Shown: positions 40,806-49,643, counted from the stretch's first letter. The stretch: DNA of 49,790 nucleotides from Candidatus Aminicenantes bacterium (GCA_026393855.1 JAPKZJ010000109.1:1-49790), one strand, 5' to 3'. Numbers and translations: made by a program. Notes: generated from the sequence alone by a model not told the origin.

Positions 40806-41636
40806 TCAATCCGTGAGCTTCAGCTCGCGGTAGAGGCCGGGGCGGCGGTCCGGCAGAAAATGCCGCTTGGCGTGACAGGCGGGAATGAGGGCCGGGTCGC
40901 AATCGGCGAACAGGAGATGGTCCCGGTCCCCGGGAGCGCGGGCCAGAACCTCGCCATTCGGACCGACAACGAAGGATTCGCCCGCGAAATGGAGGACGTC
41001 CTCCGCCCCGACACGATTGCACAGGGCGGCGAAATATCCGTTCTGGAAGGCGCTGACGCGGACTTCGCCTTCGTAGAGGCCCTCGCCCCATTCGTTGAGG
41101 ACGCCGGCTTGGGGAATGATCACGATCTCGGCCCCAAGCAGGGCCAAGCCGCGCATGTATTCGGGGAAATGCCGGTCGTAGCAGATGGCGACGCCGATCC
41201 TGCCGGCCGCGGTATCGTAAACGAAGCGCGGCTTGTCGCAGGGAGCATAGTAGCCCCGCTCATGGAAGCCCGGGCCTTCCATGATGTGGACCATCCGGGT
41301 CGTTCCCAGGAGGCGGCCGTCTGCGTCGAGGACGGGCGATGAGTCGTAAGTGCGGTCGCCGTCCCGTTCGAAGAGGTTAAGCACGGCGACCATCCCGTGG
41401 CGGCGGGCCAAGGCTCCGAATTCCTCGGTCAGCGGGCCCGGGACGGTCTGGGCGAAGCGCCGGAAATCGGGCCGGCTCGCGGCCGGGACTTGGGGCAGGA
41501 ACGGCAGGAAGGCCAGCTCGGCGAAGGCAACGAGCCCGGCCCCGGCCCGGGCCGCCTCCTCGAAGGCGACGCGTCCCCGGCGCAGGTTGTCGTCGAGGTC
41601 GGGGCCGGCGTGCTGCTGGACGAGAGCGATCTTCAT
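40806..41636 (-). CDS. Carbon-nitrogen hydrolase (nitrilase superfamily), catalytic Lys replaced
   Basis: A 276-residue nitrilase-superfamily protein. The catalytic Glu40 (FAELAF) and Cys152 (GVAICYDRHFPEYMR) are present. The catalytic lysine, normally in YRKxHIPDxPGY, is Met115 here (LGTTRMVHIMEGPGFHE). Met115 to Cys152 spans 37 residues, the same spacing as Lys121 to Cys158 in plant N-carbamoylputrescine amidase. Without that lysine the protein may have altered or lost amidase activity, or belong to a branch using another residue. The start at 41636 has AAAGGA upstream and a good promoter. It heads a two-gene operon with the NusG-like gene. Confidence 0.85.
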   Translation of the reverse strand: MKIALVQQHAGPDLDDNLRRGRVAFEEAARAGAGLVAFAELAFLPFLPQVPAASRPDFRRFAQTVPGPLTEEFGALARRHGMVAVLNLFERDGDRTYDSSPVLDADGRLLGTTRMVHIMEGPGFHERGYYAPCDKPRFVYDTAAGRIGVAICYDRHFPEYMRGLALLGAEIVIIPQAGVLNEWGEGLYEGEVRVSAFQNGYFAALCNRVGAEDVLHFAGESFVVGPNGEVLARAPGDRDHLLFADCDPALIPACHAKRHFLPDRRPGLYRELKLTD

Positions 41637-41666
41637 GAATCCGGTAAATCCTTTGACTAGCGCGGT

Positions 41667-41695
41667 ATTGTAGCCGATCGGCGTGGTCAGGGCAA
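41667..41695 (-). promoter_or_regulatory. Promoter for the nitrilase-NusG-like operon
   Basis: On the minus strand TTGCCC (41690-41695), 17-base spacer, TACAAT (41667-41672), about 30 bases before the ATG. Confidence 0.6.
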
Positions 41696-41716
41696 GAATG
41701 GCGGGGCGTGCGGGGC

Positions 41717-43105
41717 TCAGATCGTCGCCGCCGCCTCCACCTGGGCCGCCGTCTTGGGGATGAGCCTGCCCAGGACGCGGACGCCGTCGCGGGTGATCAG
41801 GATGTCGTCCTCGATCCGGACGCCGCCAAAGCCGCGGTATTTCTCGAGCTTGTCGAAGGCCACAAAATCCAGGTTGGTCTTCTCCACCTTCCACTTGTCG
41901 ATCAGGGCGGGGATGAAGTAGATCCCGGGCTCAACGGTCATGACGTGGCCCGGCTCAAGGGGCCTGGCCATCCGGAGGTAGGCCAGCCCGAATTGGGGGC
42001 TTCGCTCGACCGAGGGATCGTAGCCGACGTTGTTCTCGCCCAAGTTCTCCATGTCGTGTACGTCCAGCCCCAGCATATGACCCAGACCGTGGGGGAAGAA
42101 CAGGGCGTGGGCGCCTTTGGCCACCGCTTCGGCAGGGTCGCCCTTCATCAATCCCAGATCCTTGAGCCCATCGACGACGATTCTGGCCGCAAGCAGGTGG
42201 ACCTCCTTGTAAGGCAGGCCGGGCTTAGCGAACTTGATGGCCGCCGTATTGGCCGCCAGGACGATCTCATAGATGTCCTTCTGGCGGGGCGTGAACTTCC
42301 CCCCGACGGGGATGGTCCGGGTGATGTCGGCCGCGTAGTGGAGCAAAGACTCGGCGCCCGAATCGACGACCAGAAGGCGACCCTTGGCCAGCTTGTTGGC
42401 ATGGCCGTGGTTGTGCAGGATCTGGCCGTTCACGGTCAGAATGGTCGGAAAGGCGGTGGCCCCGCCGTCGGCCATGGCGATGCCGTCGATCCGCCCGGCG
42501 ATGGCATGCTCATAGACGCCGGGCTGGGCCATGCGCATGGCCGTCTCATACATCTTGTAGGTCGTCTTCAACGCGGCCTCGATCTCGGCCACTTCCTCAT
42601 CGGACTTGATGGAGCGCTGGGCCACGACGGCCTTGACCAAGGCGGCGGAAGCGCGGCCCTTGGCCTCGGCCGGCGGGATGCCCAGAAGGTCCTGCAGCTT
42701 GAGGCGATGCTCGGCCCGGTAGGGAGGCAGGATGTGAACCGTTCGCCCCTTAGCGGCGGCATCCTGGAGATACGCCGCCAGGGCTTTGGCCGGGCGGGTC
42801 TCCTTGACGCCGACTTCAGCCGCCCGTTCCTTGATCGTCGGCAGAAAGCCCATCCAGATAATGTCTTCGATTTCGATGTCGTCGCCGAAAAGGACGTCAT
42901 GGCCCGCTTCGACATCGACGGCCGCCGCCAGGCCGGGCGAATCGAGCCCGAAAAAGTAGAGGAACGAGGAGTCTTGGCGGAAATGGTAGCCGTTGGCCGC
43001 ATAGTTCATCGGACTGTCGTCGTTGCCCAGGAACAGGGCGATCCCGGAACCGAGGGTCCGGCGCAGGGTCTGGCGGCGCTTGGCGTATGTCTTGGAGTCG
43101 AACAT
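41717..43105 (-). CDS. pepP: Xaa-Pro aminopeptidase-type peptidase (M24 family)
   Basis: A 462-residue M24 peptidase with an N-terminal creatinase-like domain (about 1-165) and the pita-bread catalytic domain. Metal ligands are in LLVVDSGAESLLHYAADITRT (Asp pair), FFPHGLGHMLGLDVHD (His), MTVEPGIYF (Glu) and GVRIEDDILI (Glu). It releases N-terminal residues before proline and acts in the cytosol. GGGAGA precedes the ATG and a promoter lies at 43152-43181. It is separate from the nitrilase gene, which has its own promoter. A proline dipeptidase role (PepQ-like) cannot be excluded, but the longer N-terminal domain favours PepP. Confidence 0.92.
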   Translation of the reverse strand: MFDSKTYAKRRQTLRRTLGSGIALFLGNDDSPMNYAANGYHFRQDSSFLYFFGLDSPGLAAAVDVEAGHDVLFGDDIEIEDIIWMGFLPTIKERAAEVGVKETRPAKALAAYLQDAAAKGRTVHILPPYRAEHRLKLQDLLGIPPAEAKGRASAALVKAVVAQRSIKSDEEVAEIEAALKTTYKMYETAMRMAQPGVYEHAIAGRIDGIAMADGGATAFPTILTVNGQILHNHGHANKLAKGRLLVVDSGAESLLHYAADITRTIPVGGKFTPRQKDIYEIVLAANTAAIKFAKPGLPYKEVHLLAARIVVDGLKDLGLMKGDPAEAVAKGAHALFFPHGLGHMLGLDVHDMENLGENNVGYDPSVERSPQFGLAYLRMARPLEPGHVMTVEPGIYFIPALIDKWKVEKTNLDFVAFDKLEKYRGFGGVRIEDDILITRDGVRVLGRLIPKTAAQVEAAATI

Positions 43106-43151
43106 GTGTATTCTCCCGAAGATGGAATCGAACGCGCGGGCGGTCGTAGGG

Positions 43152-43181
43152 AGATTAACAGACTCGGGCGGGGGAAGTCAA
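43152..43181 (-). promoter_or_regulatory. pepP promoter
   Basis: On the minus strand TTGACT (43176-43181), 18-base spacer, TAATCT (43152-43157), about 46 bases before the ATG. Confidence 0.5.
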
Positions 43182-43196
43182 AATTTCCGCGGCCGG

Positions 43197-43216
43197 ACAA
43201 GGCCCGAAGGCCTTGT
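43197..43216 (-). terminator. UUCG-capped hairpin downstream of tRNA-fMet
   Basis: On the minus strand an 8-base perfect stem (ACAAGGCC / GGCCTTGT) closed by TTCG, i.e. the extra-stable C(UUCG)G tetraloop, 25 bases after the tRNA 3' end. There is no T-run directly after it, so it may mark the processing end or be a weak terminator. Confidence 0.55.
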
Positions 43217-43241
43217 CTATTTGGAGGGAGGGGAAATTCGG

Positions 43242-43318
<77 letters not shown>

Positions 43319-43330
43319 GTCACGCGCCGT

Positions 43331-43358
43331 ATTATACATGGAAACGGTCGTTTGTAAA
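43331..43358 (-). promoter_or_regulatory. tRNA-fMet promoter with GC-rich discriminator
   Basis: On the minus strand TTTACA (43353-43358), 16-base spacer, TATAAT (43331-43336), then ACGGCGCG before the mature tRNA. The GC-rich discriminator is typical of stringently controlled stable RNA promoters. Confidence 0.75.
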
Positions 43359-43452
43359 GCCCCCCGTTCGAAATCGCGTCAACCCGGCCGAGGGGGACGA
43401 TCCGGCCCGAACGCCCCCTGCAAGAAATCCGATCAAAAAACTAGGTTTACAA

Positions 43453-43480
43453 TTGACTCCGCCTTGAAATCCCATATAAT
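43453..43480 (+). promoter_or_regulatory. nuoJKLMN promoter, nearly leaderless
   Basis: TTGACT (43453-43458), 16-base spacer, TATAAT (43475-43480). The nuoJ ATG (43492) is only 11 bases after the -10 box and has no ribosome site, so the message would have a leader of about five bases. Confidence 0.75.
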
Positions 43481-43491
43481 TGGGTTCAATC

Positions 43492-43986
43492 ATGGCGGAA
43501 ATTCTTTTCTATCTGTTCTCGACCGTCTCGATCGGCGCCGTCCTGGCCATGATCCTCTCCCGCAACCCGGCCTATGCCGCCCTTTGGCTGGTCCTGGCCT
43601 TTTCCTCCCTGGGCGGGCTCTTCGGCCTTCTCGGGGCGCCGTTCACCGCGGTCGTCCAGATCATCGTTTACGCCGGGGCCATCATGGTCCTGTTCCTGTT
43701 CGTGCTGATGACCATCGACGTCAGGGCCGGACTCCCCCGGGAGAAGCGCCGGCTGGCCCGGGCGGCCGCCGTCGGCCTGGCGCTCCTTCTTTTGGCCGAA
43801 ATCGGCCTGGCCGCGCGCAGCCTGATCGTCTCGCCCGAGGCGGCCAATGCCGCTGCGGTCAAGCCGGCCGCCATCGGCCGCCTCCTGTTCGAACAATATC
43901 TCTACCCTTTCGAGATCACTTCGCTCCTCATCATGGCCGCCCTGGTCGGAGCCGTCGTCCTAGTCAAGAAGAAGGACCCCGCATGA
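43492..43986 (+). CDS. nuoJ: NADH-quinone oxidoreductase subunit J
   Basis: A 164-residue membrane subunit of complex I with five helices. The conserved third helix region VVQIIVYAGAIMVLFLFVLM contains the Tyr and Gly residues around the pi-bulge that links to proton transfer. The C-terminal helix ends in VVLVKKK. It is the first gene of the nuoJKLMN operon. The start at 43492 is chosen because it gives the usual family beginning, although no ribosome site is present and the -10 box lies 11 bases upstream. The last four bases overlap nuoK (ATGA). Confidence 0.93.
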   Translation: MAEILFYLFSTVSIGAVLAMILSRNPAYAALWLVLAFSSLGGLFGLLGAPFTAVVQIIVYAGAIMVLFLFVLMTIDVRAGLPREKRRLARAAAVGLALLLLAEIGLAARSLIVSPEAANAAAVKPAAIGRLLFEQYLYPFEITSLLIMAALVGAVVLVKKKDPA

Positions 43987-44285
43987 TCCCGGCCGGCTCA
44001 TTCTTCGCCGTGGCCGCGATCCTGTTCGGCCTGGGAGTCGTCGCCTTTTTCGTCCGCAAGGACCTGCCGACCCAGTTCCTGGCCGTCGAAGTCATGCTCA
44101 ACGCCGCCAACCTGGCCTTCCTGGCTCTGGCTAAGCCCGCCCGCGCGGCGGACGCCCAGGCTGTAGTCTTCTTCGTCATCACCGTCGCCGCGGCGGAAGC
44201 CGCCGTCGGCCTGGCCGTCATCCTGGTCGTCTTCCGCCGCCGCAAATCGGTGCGCGGCGAGGATCTCCGGACGCTCAAAGGCTGA
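43983..44285 (+). CDS. nuoK: NADH-quinone oxidoreductase subunit K
   Basis: A 100-residue, three-helix subunit of the standard length. The two functional membrane glutamates are in the expected places: Glu36 in FLAVEVMLNAANLAF and Glu72 in VAAAEAAVGLAVILVVF. Both belong to the proton channel next to NuoJ and NuoN. The start overlaps the nuoJ stop codon by four bases, and nuoL begins four bases after its end, so translation is coupled. Confidence 0.96.
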   Translation: MIPAGSFFAVAAILFGLGVVAFFVRKDLPTQFLAVEVMLNAANLAFLALAKPARAADAQAVVFFVITVAAAEAAVGLAVILVVFRRRKSVRGEDLRTLKG

Positions 44286-44289
44286 TCGC

Positions 44290-46188
44290 ATGAACGTCGC
44301 CTGGCTGATCCCTTTCGCGCCCGGGGCGGCAGCCGTGATCCTGATCGTCTTCGGCCGCTCCCTCTCGCGGCGGCTCGTCGTCCGCCTGGCCTGCGGGTCG
44401 GTGGCCGTTTCCTTCCTCCTCTGCGTCTTGTCCGTCCTGGGCCTGCGGGCGGCCCGCGGAAGCGATCCCTACCCGGCCCGGGTTCTTTTCTCCTGGATCA
44501 AGGCCGGTGACTTCCGGGCCGACGTCGCCTTCCGTTTCGACCCGTTGGCTGCGGTCATGGCCCTGGTCATCACGGGCGTCGGCCTACTCATTCACGTCTA
44601 TTCGACGGGCTATCTGGCCCGCGAAAAAAGCTACGCCCGCTATTTCGCCGCCCTCAATCTGTTCACTTTTTCAATGCTCCTCCTGGTGTTGGCCTCGAAC
44701 CTCGTCCTGATGTTCGTCGGCTGGGAGGGCGTCGGGCTATGCTCGTACCTGCTGATCGGCTTCTGGTTCGAGAAGCCGGCCGCCGCCTCGGCCGGCAAAA
44801 AGGCGTTTCTCGTCAACCGGATCGGGGACGCCGGGTTCCTGCTGGGCGTCCTGGTCCTGCTGTTCGCCGTCGGCACCGCGGAGTTCTCGGCCGTCGACCA
44901 AGCCGTGGCGGGCGGGACTCTGGCCAAAGGGACGGCCACCCTGGCCGCCCTGCTCCTCTTCGTCGGGGCGGCGGGAAAATCCGCCCAGATTCCCCTCTTC
45001 GTCTGGCTACCCGACGCCATGGAAGGCCCGACGCCCGTCAGCGCCCTGATCCATGCCGCGACGATGGTCACGGCCGGCGTTTACATGGTGGTCCGGTTGA
45101 ACGCGCTTTATGCCTTCTCGGGCACGGCGGCCCAAGTGGTGGCGATCGTGGGAGCCGTCACCGCGGTCTTCGCCGCCACGATCGCGCTGGTTCAAAACGA
45201 CATCAAACGGGTCCTGGCCTATTCGACGATCTCCCAGCTCGGATATATGTTCCTGGGCTGCGGCGTCGGGGCCTACGCGGCCGGGATCTTTCACCTGGTT
45301 ACCCACGCCTTCTTTAAAAGCCTCCTCTTTCTGGCGGCGGGCAGCGTCATCCACGCTCTATCGGGCGAGCAGGATATGCGGCGGATGGGCGGCCTCAAGC
45401 GGCACCTCCCCCGCACTTACCCCGCATTTCTGATCGGGGCCCTGGCCATCGCCGGCGTCCCTTTCCTCTCAGGATTCTTCTCCAAGGACGCCGTCCTTGC
45501 CGCCGCCTACGCCGGAGGGCACCGGGTCCTTTGGGCCGCAGGCCTTGGAGCCGCCATCCTGACCGCCTTTTATATGTTCCGACTCATCTTCCTGACTTTC
45601 CATGGGAAGGAGCGGACAACCCCCGAGGCCAAAGCCCATCTCCACGAATCGCCCGCTTCCATGACCATCCCCCTGTTTATCCTGGCCGGGCTGGCCGCCG
45701 CAGCCGGGTGGATCGGGCTTCCGGCCGTCTTGGGCGAGAAGGCGGATCTTTTCCGCCGCTTCCTGGCCCCGGTCGTACCGACGATCCGGACGGTCCCTAC
45801 GGAAGCCTCGACGGAGTGGCTTCTCATTCTGGCGTCGACGGCCGCCGCGGGCGTGGGGATCGGACTGGCTTGGCTTTTCTACCTCCGCGCACCATCCCTG
45901 CCCGTCAGGCTGGCGGCCTGGTTTCCCTGGATCCACAGGATTCTGCTGAGAAAGTATTATGTCGATGAGATTTACGACGCCGTCTTCGTCCGGCCTCTCG
46001 TCGGAGCTTCCGGGCTCATCTACCGCCGCTTTGATCTGGCCGTGATCGACGGCGCCGTCAACGGTGCCGGCGCCGCGGCCGGGTTCGCCGGCCGGCTGGC
46101 CGCGTCGCTGCAAACGGGACGGATCAAGGACTACGCCCTGGGCTTCGTTTTGGGCACAGCCGTCTTCCTGGGGTTGATTTTGCTATGA
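44290..46188 (+). CDS. nuoL: NADH-quinone oxidoreductase subunit L (antiporter-like)
   Basis: A 632-residue antiporter-like subunit at the far end of the membrane arm. Key residues are the Glu in FVGWEGVGLCSYLLIGFWF and the Lys in GKSAQIPLFVWLPDAMEGPT, which form its proton path. The sequence also has SALIHAATMVTAGVYMV and LVQNDIKRVLAYSTISQLGYM. The C-terminal extension after about 480 contains the long lateral helix region that braces the membrane arm. The final four bases overlap the nuoM start. Confidence 0.96.
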   Translation: MNVAWLIPFAPGAAAVILIVFGRSLSRRLVVRLACGSVAVSFLLCVLSVLGLRAARGSDPYPARVLFSWIKAGDFRADVAFRFDPLAAVMALVITGVGLLIHVYSTGYLAREKSYARYFAALNLFTFSMLLLVLASNLVLMFVGWEGVGLCSYLLIGFWFEKPAAASAGKKAFLVNRIGDAGFLLGVLVLLFAVGTAEFSAVDQAVAGGTLAKGTATLAALLLFVGAAGKSAQIPLFVWLPDAMEGPTPVSALIHAATMVTAGVYMVVRLNALYAFSGTAAQVVAIVGAVTAVFAATIALVQNDIKRVLAYSTISQLGYMFLGCGVGAYAAGIFHLVTHAFFKSLLFLAAGSVIHALSGEQDMRRMGGLKRHLPRTYPAFLIGALAIAGVPFLSGFFSKDAVLAAAYAGGHRVLWAAGLGAAILTAFYMFRLIFLTFHGKERTTPEAKAHLHESPASMTIPLFILAGLAAAAGWIGLPAVLGEKADLFRRFLAPVVPTIRTVPTEASTEWLLILASTAAAGVGIGLAWLFYLRAPSLPVRLAAWFPWIHRILLRKYYVDEIYDAVFVRPLVGASGLIYRRFDLAVIDGAVNGAGAAAGFAGRLAASLQTGRIKDYALGFVLGTAVFLGLILL

Positions 46189-47738
46189 ACATCCCCGTGC
46201 TGACTTGCCTGATGGCCCTGCCGCTGGCCGGGGCGGCGCTGCTCGTATTCCTGCCCAAGGAACGCAAAGAAGTCCTTTATGGCACGGCCCTGGCGGTCAC
46301 GCTTCTCGTCCTGGTCTTGGCCGTCTGGATGTTCATCCGTTTCGACGGCAGTACGGCCGCCCCCCAGTTCGTCGAGCGGGCGGCCTGGTTGGGCGGCGGG
46401 ATTCAGTATCACCTGGGTGTGGACGGCATCAGCCTGGTCCTGATCCTGCTCACGGCTTTCCTGGTACCGCTGGCCCTCCTCTCGTCCTGGAACGCGATCC
46501 GAGCCAAGCTGAAAGAATATCTGTTCTTCCTGCTTCTGCTCGAAGCCGGCGTCATCGGCGTCTTCGCCGCCCTCAACCTGTTCCTCTTCTATGTCTTTTG
46601 GGAAGCCATGCTCATCCCGATGGTCTTCCTGATCGGCGTCTGGGGCGGCCCGCGCCGGGTCTATGCGGCCACCAAGTTCGTCTTGGTCACCATGTCGGGC
46701 AGCCTCCTGATGCTGGCCGCGATCCTGGTCCTCGGTCATCTCTCCGGCCAAGCGGGCAGCCCAACGACATATGACATCTTCGAGCTTTATCGCCTGGCCA
46801 TCCCGGCGGGGACTCAGACTTGGCTCTTCCTGGCCTTCGCCCTGGCCTTCGCCATCAAGGTGCCGATCGTCCCGCTGCACACCTGGCTTCCGGACGCCCA
46901 TGTCGAGGCGCCCACGGCAGGCTCGGTCCTGCTGGCGGCGGTCCTGTTGAAGATGGGCGCATACGGGTTCCTCAGGCTGGCGATCCCGCTGTTTCCCGAC
47001 GCGGCGGCCCGTTTTCTTCCCGCTCTCGCCGGGCTGGCCATCGCCGGAATCCTGTATGGCGGTTTCATGGCCCTTGTTCAGAAGGACATCAAATCCCTGG
47101 TCGCTTACTCATCCGTCAGCCACATGGGTCTGATCATGCTGGCGCTCTTTTCCCTGAACATTGAATCCGTCCAAGGGGCGGTCTTTCAGATGCTCAATCA
47201 CGGCTTGAGCACCGGGCTGCTCTTCCTTCTGGTCGGCATCCTCTACGAACGGGCCCACACCCGGGCCATCGCGGATTTCGGCGGCGTCGCCCGGGTCATG
47301 CCGGTCTTCGCCGGCTTCTTCCTCATTGCCTCGCTCTCTTCGCTCGGCCTGCCCGGCCTCAACGGGTTCGTCGGCGAGTTCCTCTGCTTCTACGGCATTT
47401 TCGGGGCCAATCCCATCTGGGCCGTCCTGGCCGTGCCGACGGTCATTCTAGCCGCCGCCTATCTATTGGGCCTCGTCCGGCGCGTCATGCACGGCCCTGT
47501 CGCCAACGATCTCGTCCGCAACCTGAAGGATATCAGCGCCCGCGAGATCGTCGTCGTCGTCCCCATCGTCGTCATGATTGTCTGGATGGGCCTCTTTCCC
47601 CGCACCTTCCTGGCCAAGACCGAAGCGTCAGTGGCGGGATACATCCAACTGCTCAAGGGACATGATCGGGTCTTTGTCCGGCAGCCCGCCCCGGCCCGGC
47701 CGGCGGGACCCGGCCAAGCCCGGGAGCGGTCGCTGTGA
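46185..47738 (+). CDS. nuoM: NADH-quinone oxidoreductase subunit M (antiporter-like)
   Basis: A 517-residue antiporter-like subunit, the middle proton pump. Motifs are FYVFWEAMLIPMVFLIGVWGG (conserved Glu), AIKVPIVPLHTWLPDAHVEA (conserved Lys) and QKDIKSLVAYSSVSHMGLI. Fourteen helices are expected. The N-terminus is normal and the C-terminus carries a short Pro/Ala/Arg tail. It overlaps nuoL and nuoN by four bases at each end. Confidence 0.96.
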   Translation: MNIPVLTCLMALPLAGAALLVFLPKERKEVLYGTALAVTLLVLVLAVWMFIRFDGSTAAPQFVERAAWLGGGIQYHLGVDGISLVLILLTAFLVPLALLSSWNAIRAKLKEYLFFLLLLEAGVIGVFAALNLFLFYVFWEAMLIPMVFLIGVWGGPRRVYAATKFVLVTMSGSLLMLAAILVLGHLSGQAGSPTTYDIFELYRLAIPAGTQTWLFLAFALAFAIKVPIVPLHTWLPDAHVEAPTAGSVLLAAVLLKMGAYGFLRLAIPLFPDAAARFLPALAGLAIAGILYGGFMALVQKDIKSLVAYSSVSHMGLIMLALFSLNIESVQGAVFQMLNHGLSTGLLFLLVGILYERAHTRAIADFGGVARVMPVFAGFFLIASLSSLGLPGLNGFVGEFLCFYGIFGANPIWAVLAVPTVILAAAYLLGLVRRVMHGPVANDLVRNLKDISAREIVVVVPIVVMIVWMGLFPRTFLAKTEASVAGYIQLLKGHDRVFVRQPAPARPAGPGQARERSL

Positions 47739-49156
47739 CGACGATGTCCGCCCTCCTGCCGCTAGCCGTCGTCTCGGCGGGGGCCATCTTTGTCCTTCTC
47801 CTCGATGCCTTCTGGAAGCGCGAATCGAAGGCCCATCTGGCCGTCGTCTCGCTCGTCATTCTGGGCGCATCGGCCTTTTTCACGATCGGGCTCTGGGGCC
47901 GCGACGCGTCCTTTTTTTTCGGAAGCAGCCTGCGCCTGGACGACGCGGCCATCCTGACCACCCTCCTCCTCTTGGCCGCAGCTGCGTTCACCGTCCTTCT
48001 CGGATGGGGTTGGATCCAGCGTCTCGACGCCGCCTTCGGCGAATTCTACGGGCTCCTCCTTCTGGCCGCAGCCGGGCTGATGATCATGGCCCAGACCCGC
48101 GACCTCCTGGTCGTCTTTTTGGGACTGGAGGTGTTTTCAGTCTCCGCCTATGGGCTGACCGGATTGAAGCGGAACGACGACAAGGCCTCCGAGGCGGCCG
48201 TCAAGTATTTCCTGACCGGCAGCTTCGCCGGCGCCTTCCTGGTCTTTGGACTGGCGGTCCTTTTCGGTCTGACCGGAAGCTTCGGCATCGCCGAGACAGC
48301 GGCCTCTCTCGGGAGCGGCCCCACGGCTCTGCTGGGGTTCGGCTTCCTCCTTTCCGGGCTCGCCTTCAAGCTGGCTCTGGCGCCCTTCCACATGTGGGCG
48401 CCCGACGTCTATGAAGGCGCCCCGACCCCAATTGCCGGATTCTTTGCGGTCGCCCCCAAGGCGGCCGGTTTTCTGGTTTTGCTTCGGCTCGTGGCGGCGG
48501 TCCCCAAGGCCGTCTGGGTCAGTCTGCCCGTCTTCCCCTTCCTTTACGCTGTGGCCGCCTTAACCCTTGTCGTCGGCAACCTGGGCGCCCTGCGGCAGAA
48601 GAACCTCAAGCGTCTGCTGGCCTATTCGAGCATCGCGCACGCCGGGACGATGGCCATCGCCGTCTTGGCCGGCGATGGGGCCAGCCTCTTCTTCTACCTG
48701 GCCAATTATCTGTTCATGGGCCTGGGCGCCTTCGCCGCCCTGACCGCCATGTCCAGTCATGGTCGGGAATACAACGAGCTGGACGATTTCGCGGGAGCCG
48801 GGTTCAAATATCCCTGGATCGGAGCGATCTTCGCCGTGATCCTGATCTCCATGGCCGGCTTTCCCCCGACGGGCGGTTTCCTGGCCAAGTTCCTGGTCTT
48901 TTCGGCCGGCGTCAAAGCCGGCCTGACCCCCCTCGTCATCCTCGGCGTCGTGACCAGCCTTCTTGCGGTCGCCTACTATCTGCGCGTGGTCGTGGTCATG
49001 TATATGCGGGACCCGGCGCCCGGCGTCGAAATCGAGATCGAGAATCCCTCCGCCCTGCTGGTCCTGTTCCTGGGGCTTGTCGGCGTCATCCAACTCGGCT
49101 TATTCCCGGCCAACATCCTGCATTTCATCCGTCAGGCCGCGGCATCGTTGTTCTAA
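47735..49156 (+). CDS. nuoN: NADH-quinone oxidoreductase subunit N (antiporter-like)
   Basis: A 473-residue antiporter-like subunit next to NuoK. The conserved Glu is in VVFLGLEVFSVSAYGLTGL and the conserved Lys in AFKLALAPFHMWAPDVYEGAPTPIAGFF. LRQKNLKRLLAYSSIAHAG is also typical. The GTG at 47735 overlaps the nuoM stop by four bases (GTGA); an in-frame ATG at 47744 is an alternative start. It is the last gene of the operon. The repeat copy 5 element follows 74 bases downstream and may hold the terminator. Confidence 0.95.
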   Translation: MTTMSALLPLAVVSAGAIFVLLLDAFWKRESKAHLAVVSLVILGASAFFTIGLWGRDASFFFGSSLRLDDAAILTTLLLLAAAAFTVLLGWGWIQRLDAAFGEFYGLLLLAAAGLMIMAQTRDLLVVFLGLEVFSVSAYGLTGLKRNDDKASEAAVKYFLTGSFAGAFLVFGLAVLFGLTGSFGIAETAASLGSGPTALLGFGFLLSGLAFKLALAPFHMWAPDVYEGAPTPIAGFFAVAPKAAGFLVLLRLVAAVPKAVWVSLPVFPFLYAVAALTLVVGNLGALRQKNLKRLLAYSSIAHAGTMAIAVLAGDGASLFFYLANYLFMGLGAFAALTAMSSHGREYNELDDFAGAGFKYPWIGAIFAVILISMAGFPPTGGFLAKFLVFSAGVKAGLTPLVILGVVTSLLAVAYYLRVVVVMYMRDPAPGVEIEIENPSALLVLFLGLVGVIQLGLFPANILHFIRQAAASLF

Positions 49157-49230
49157 GCCCTTCACAACCGCATCCCCGCCTTCGACGCAAGGAGTTGTGT
49201 CATGGATTTCGGGATAAAGATCTTCGCCAA

Positions 49231-49609
49231 ATTCCAGGGAGGTTAGGCGGTTCGGAGTGTCGGCCAACGGCGAAATCGCGAGGGCGGCGCCTTTTTCCAC
49301 AACTCTCCGAGGGAACCTGGCGTTGCCAGGTGCCGAGGGCTGTTTGAGCCTGCAATTATCGATCGGAATCGAAACGGAGTGGATAGTCTCTATAACCGGA
49401 TGATCTGGAAAGCGCAGTTCCGCCCTCGCGGGGACTGCCGAAGCGACGTCCCTACGAGGACTGCGAAGCGCTGGAGGCACCGAAGAGAGCTGTGGGAAAA
49501 GGCGAGAAGAGCCCGAAGCCGCCCTCGCGAGGACTGTTGAAGCAACCGTCCTGGCGAGGACTATCAAAGCTTTGCCGGGACGATACTCCGAACCGCCCCT
49601 CCCGGAACT
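49231..49609 (-). repeat. Mosaic intergenic repeat, copy 5 (type A plus tandem 26-bp units)
   Basis: The longest copy, lying between nuoN and the convergent gene at the window edge, in reverse orientation. The outer ends are matched inverted repeats (GGCGGTTCGGAGTGTCG at 49247-49263; the complement of GGCGGTTCGGAGTATCG at the right). The core is at 49332-49348. It has the type A module. It also carries two insertions that copies 1-4 lack, each a tandem pair of units of about 26 bases related to CCTCGCGAGGACTG..GAAGC: 49421-49472 and 49520-49571. The first lies exactly where copy 2 joins GCCTC to AACTGCGC. No protein is recognised. Confidence 0.85.
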
Positions 49610-49643
49610 GCGCTAAAACTAAAAAAAAGCGGGTATTCGGCCT

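Noticed and set aside
49202-49246. A 14-codon frame (MDFGIKIFAKFQGG) with AAGGAG upstream, after nuoN
   Set aside because: Too short to support; it ends inside the terminal repeat of copy 5. It might be a remnant of a gene interrupted by the element.
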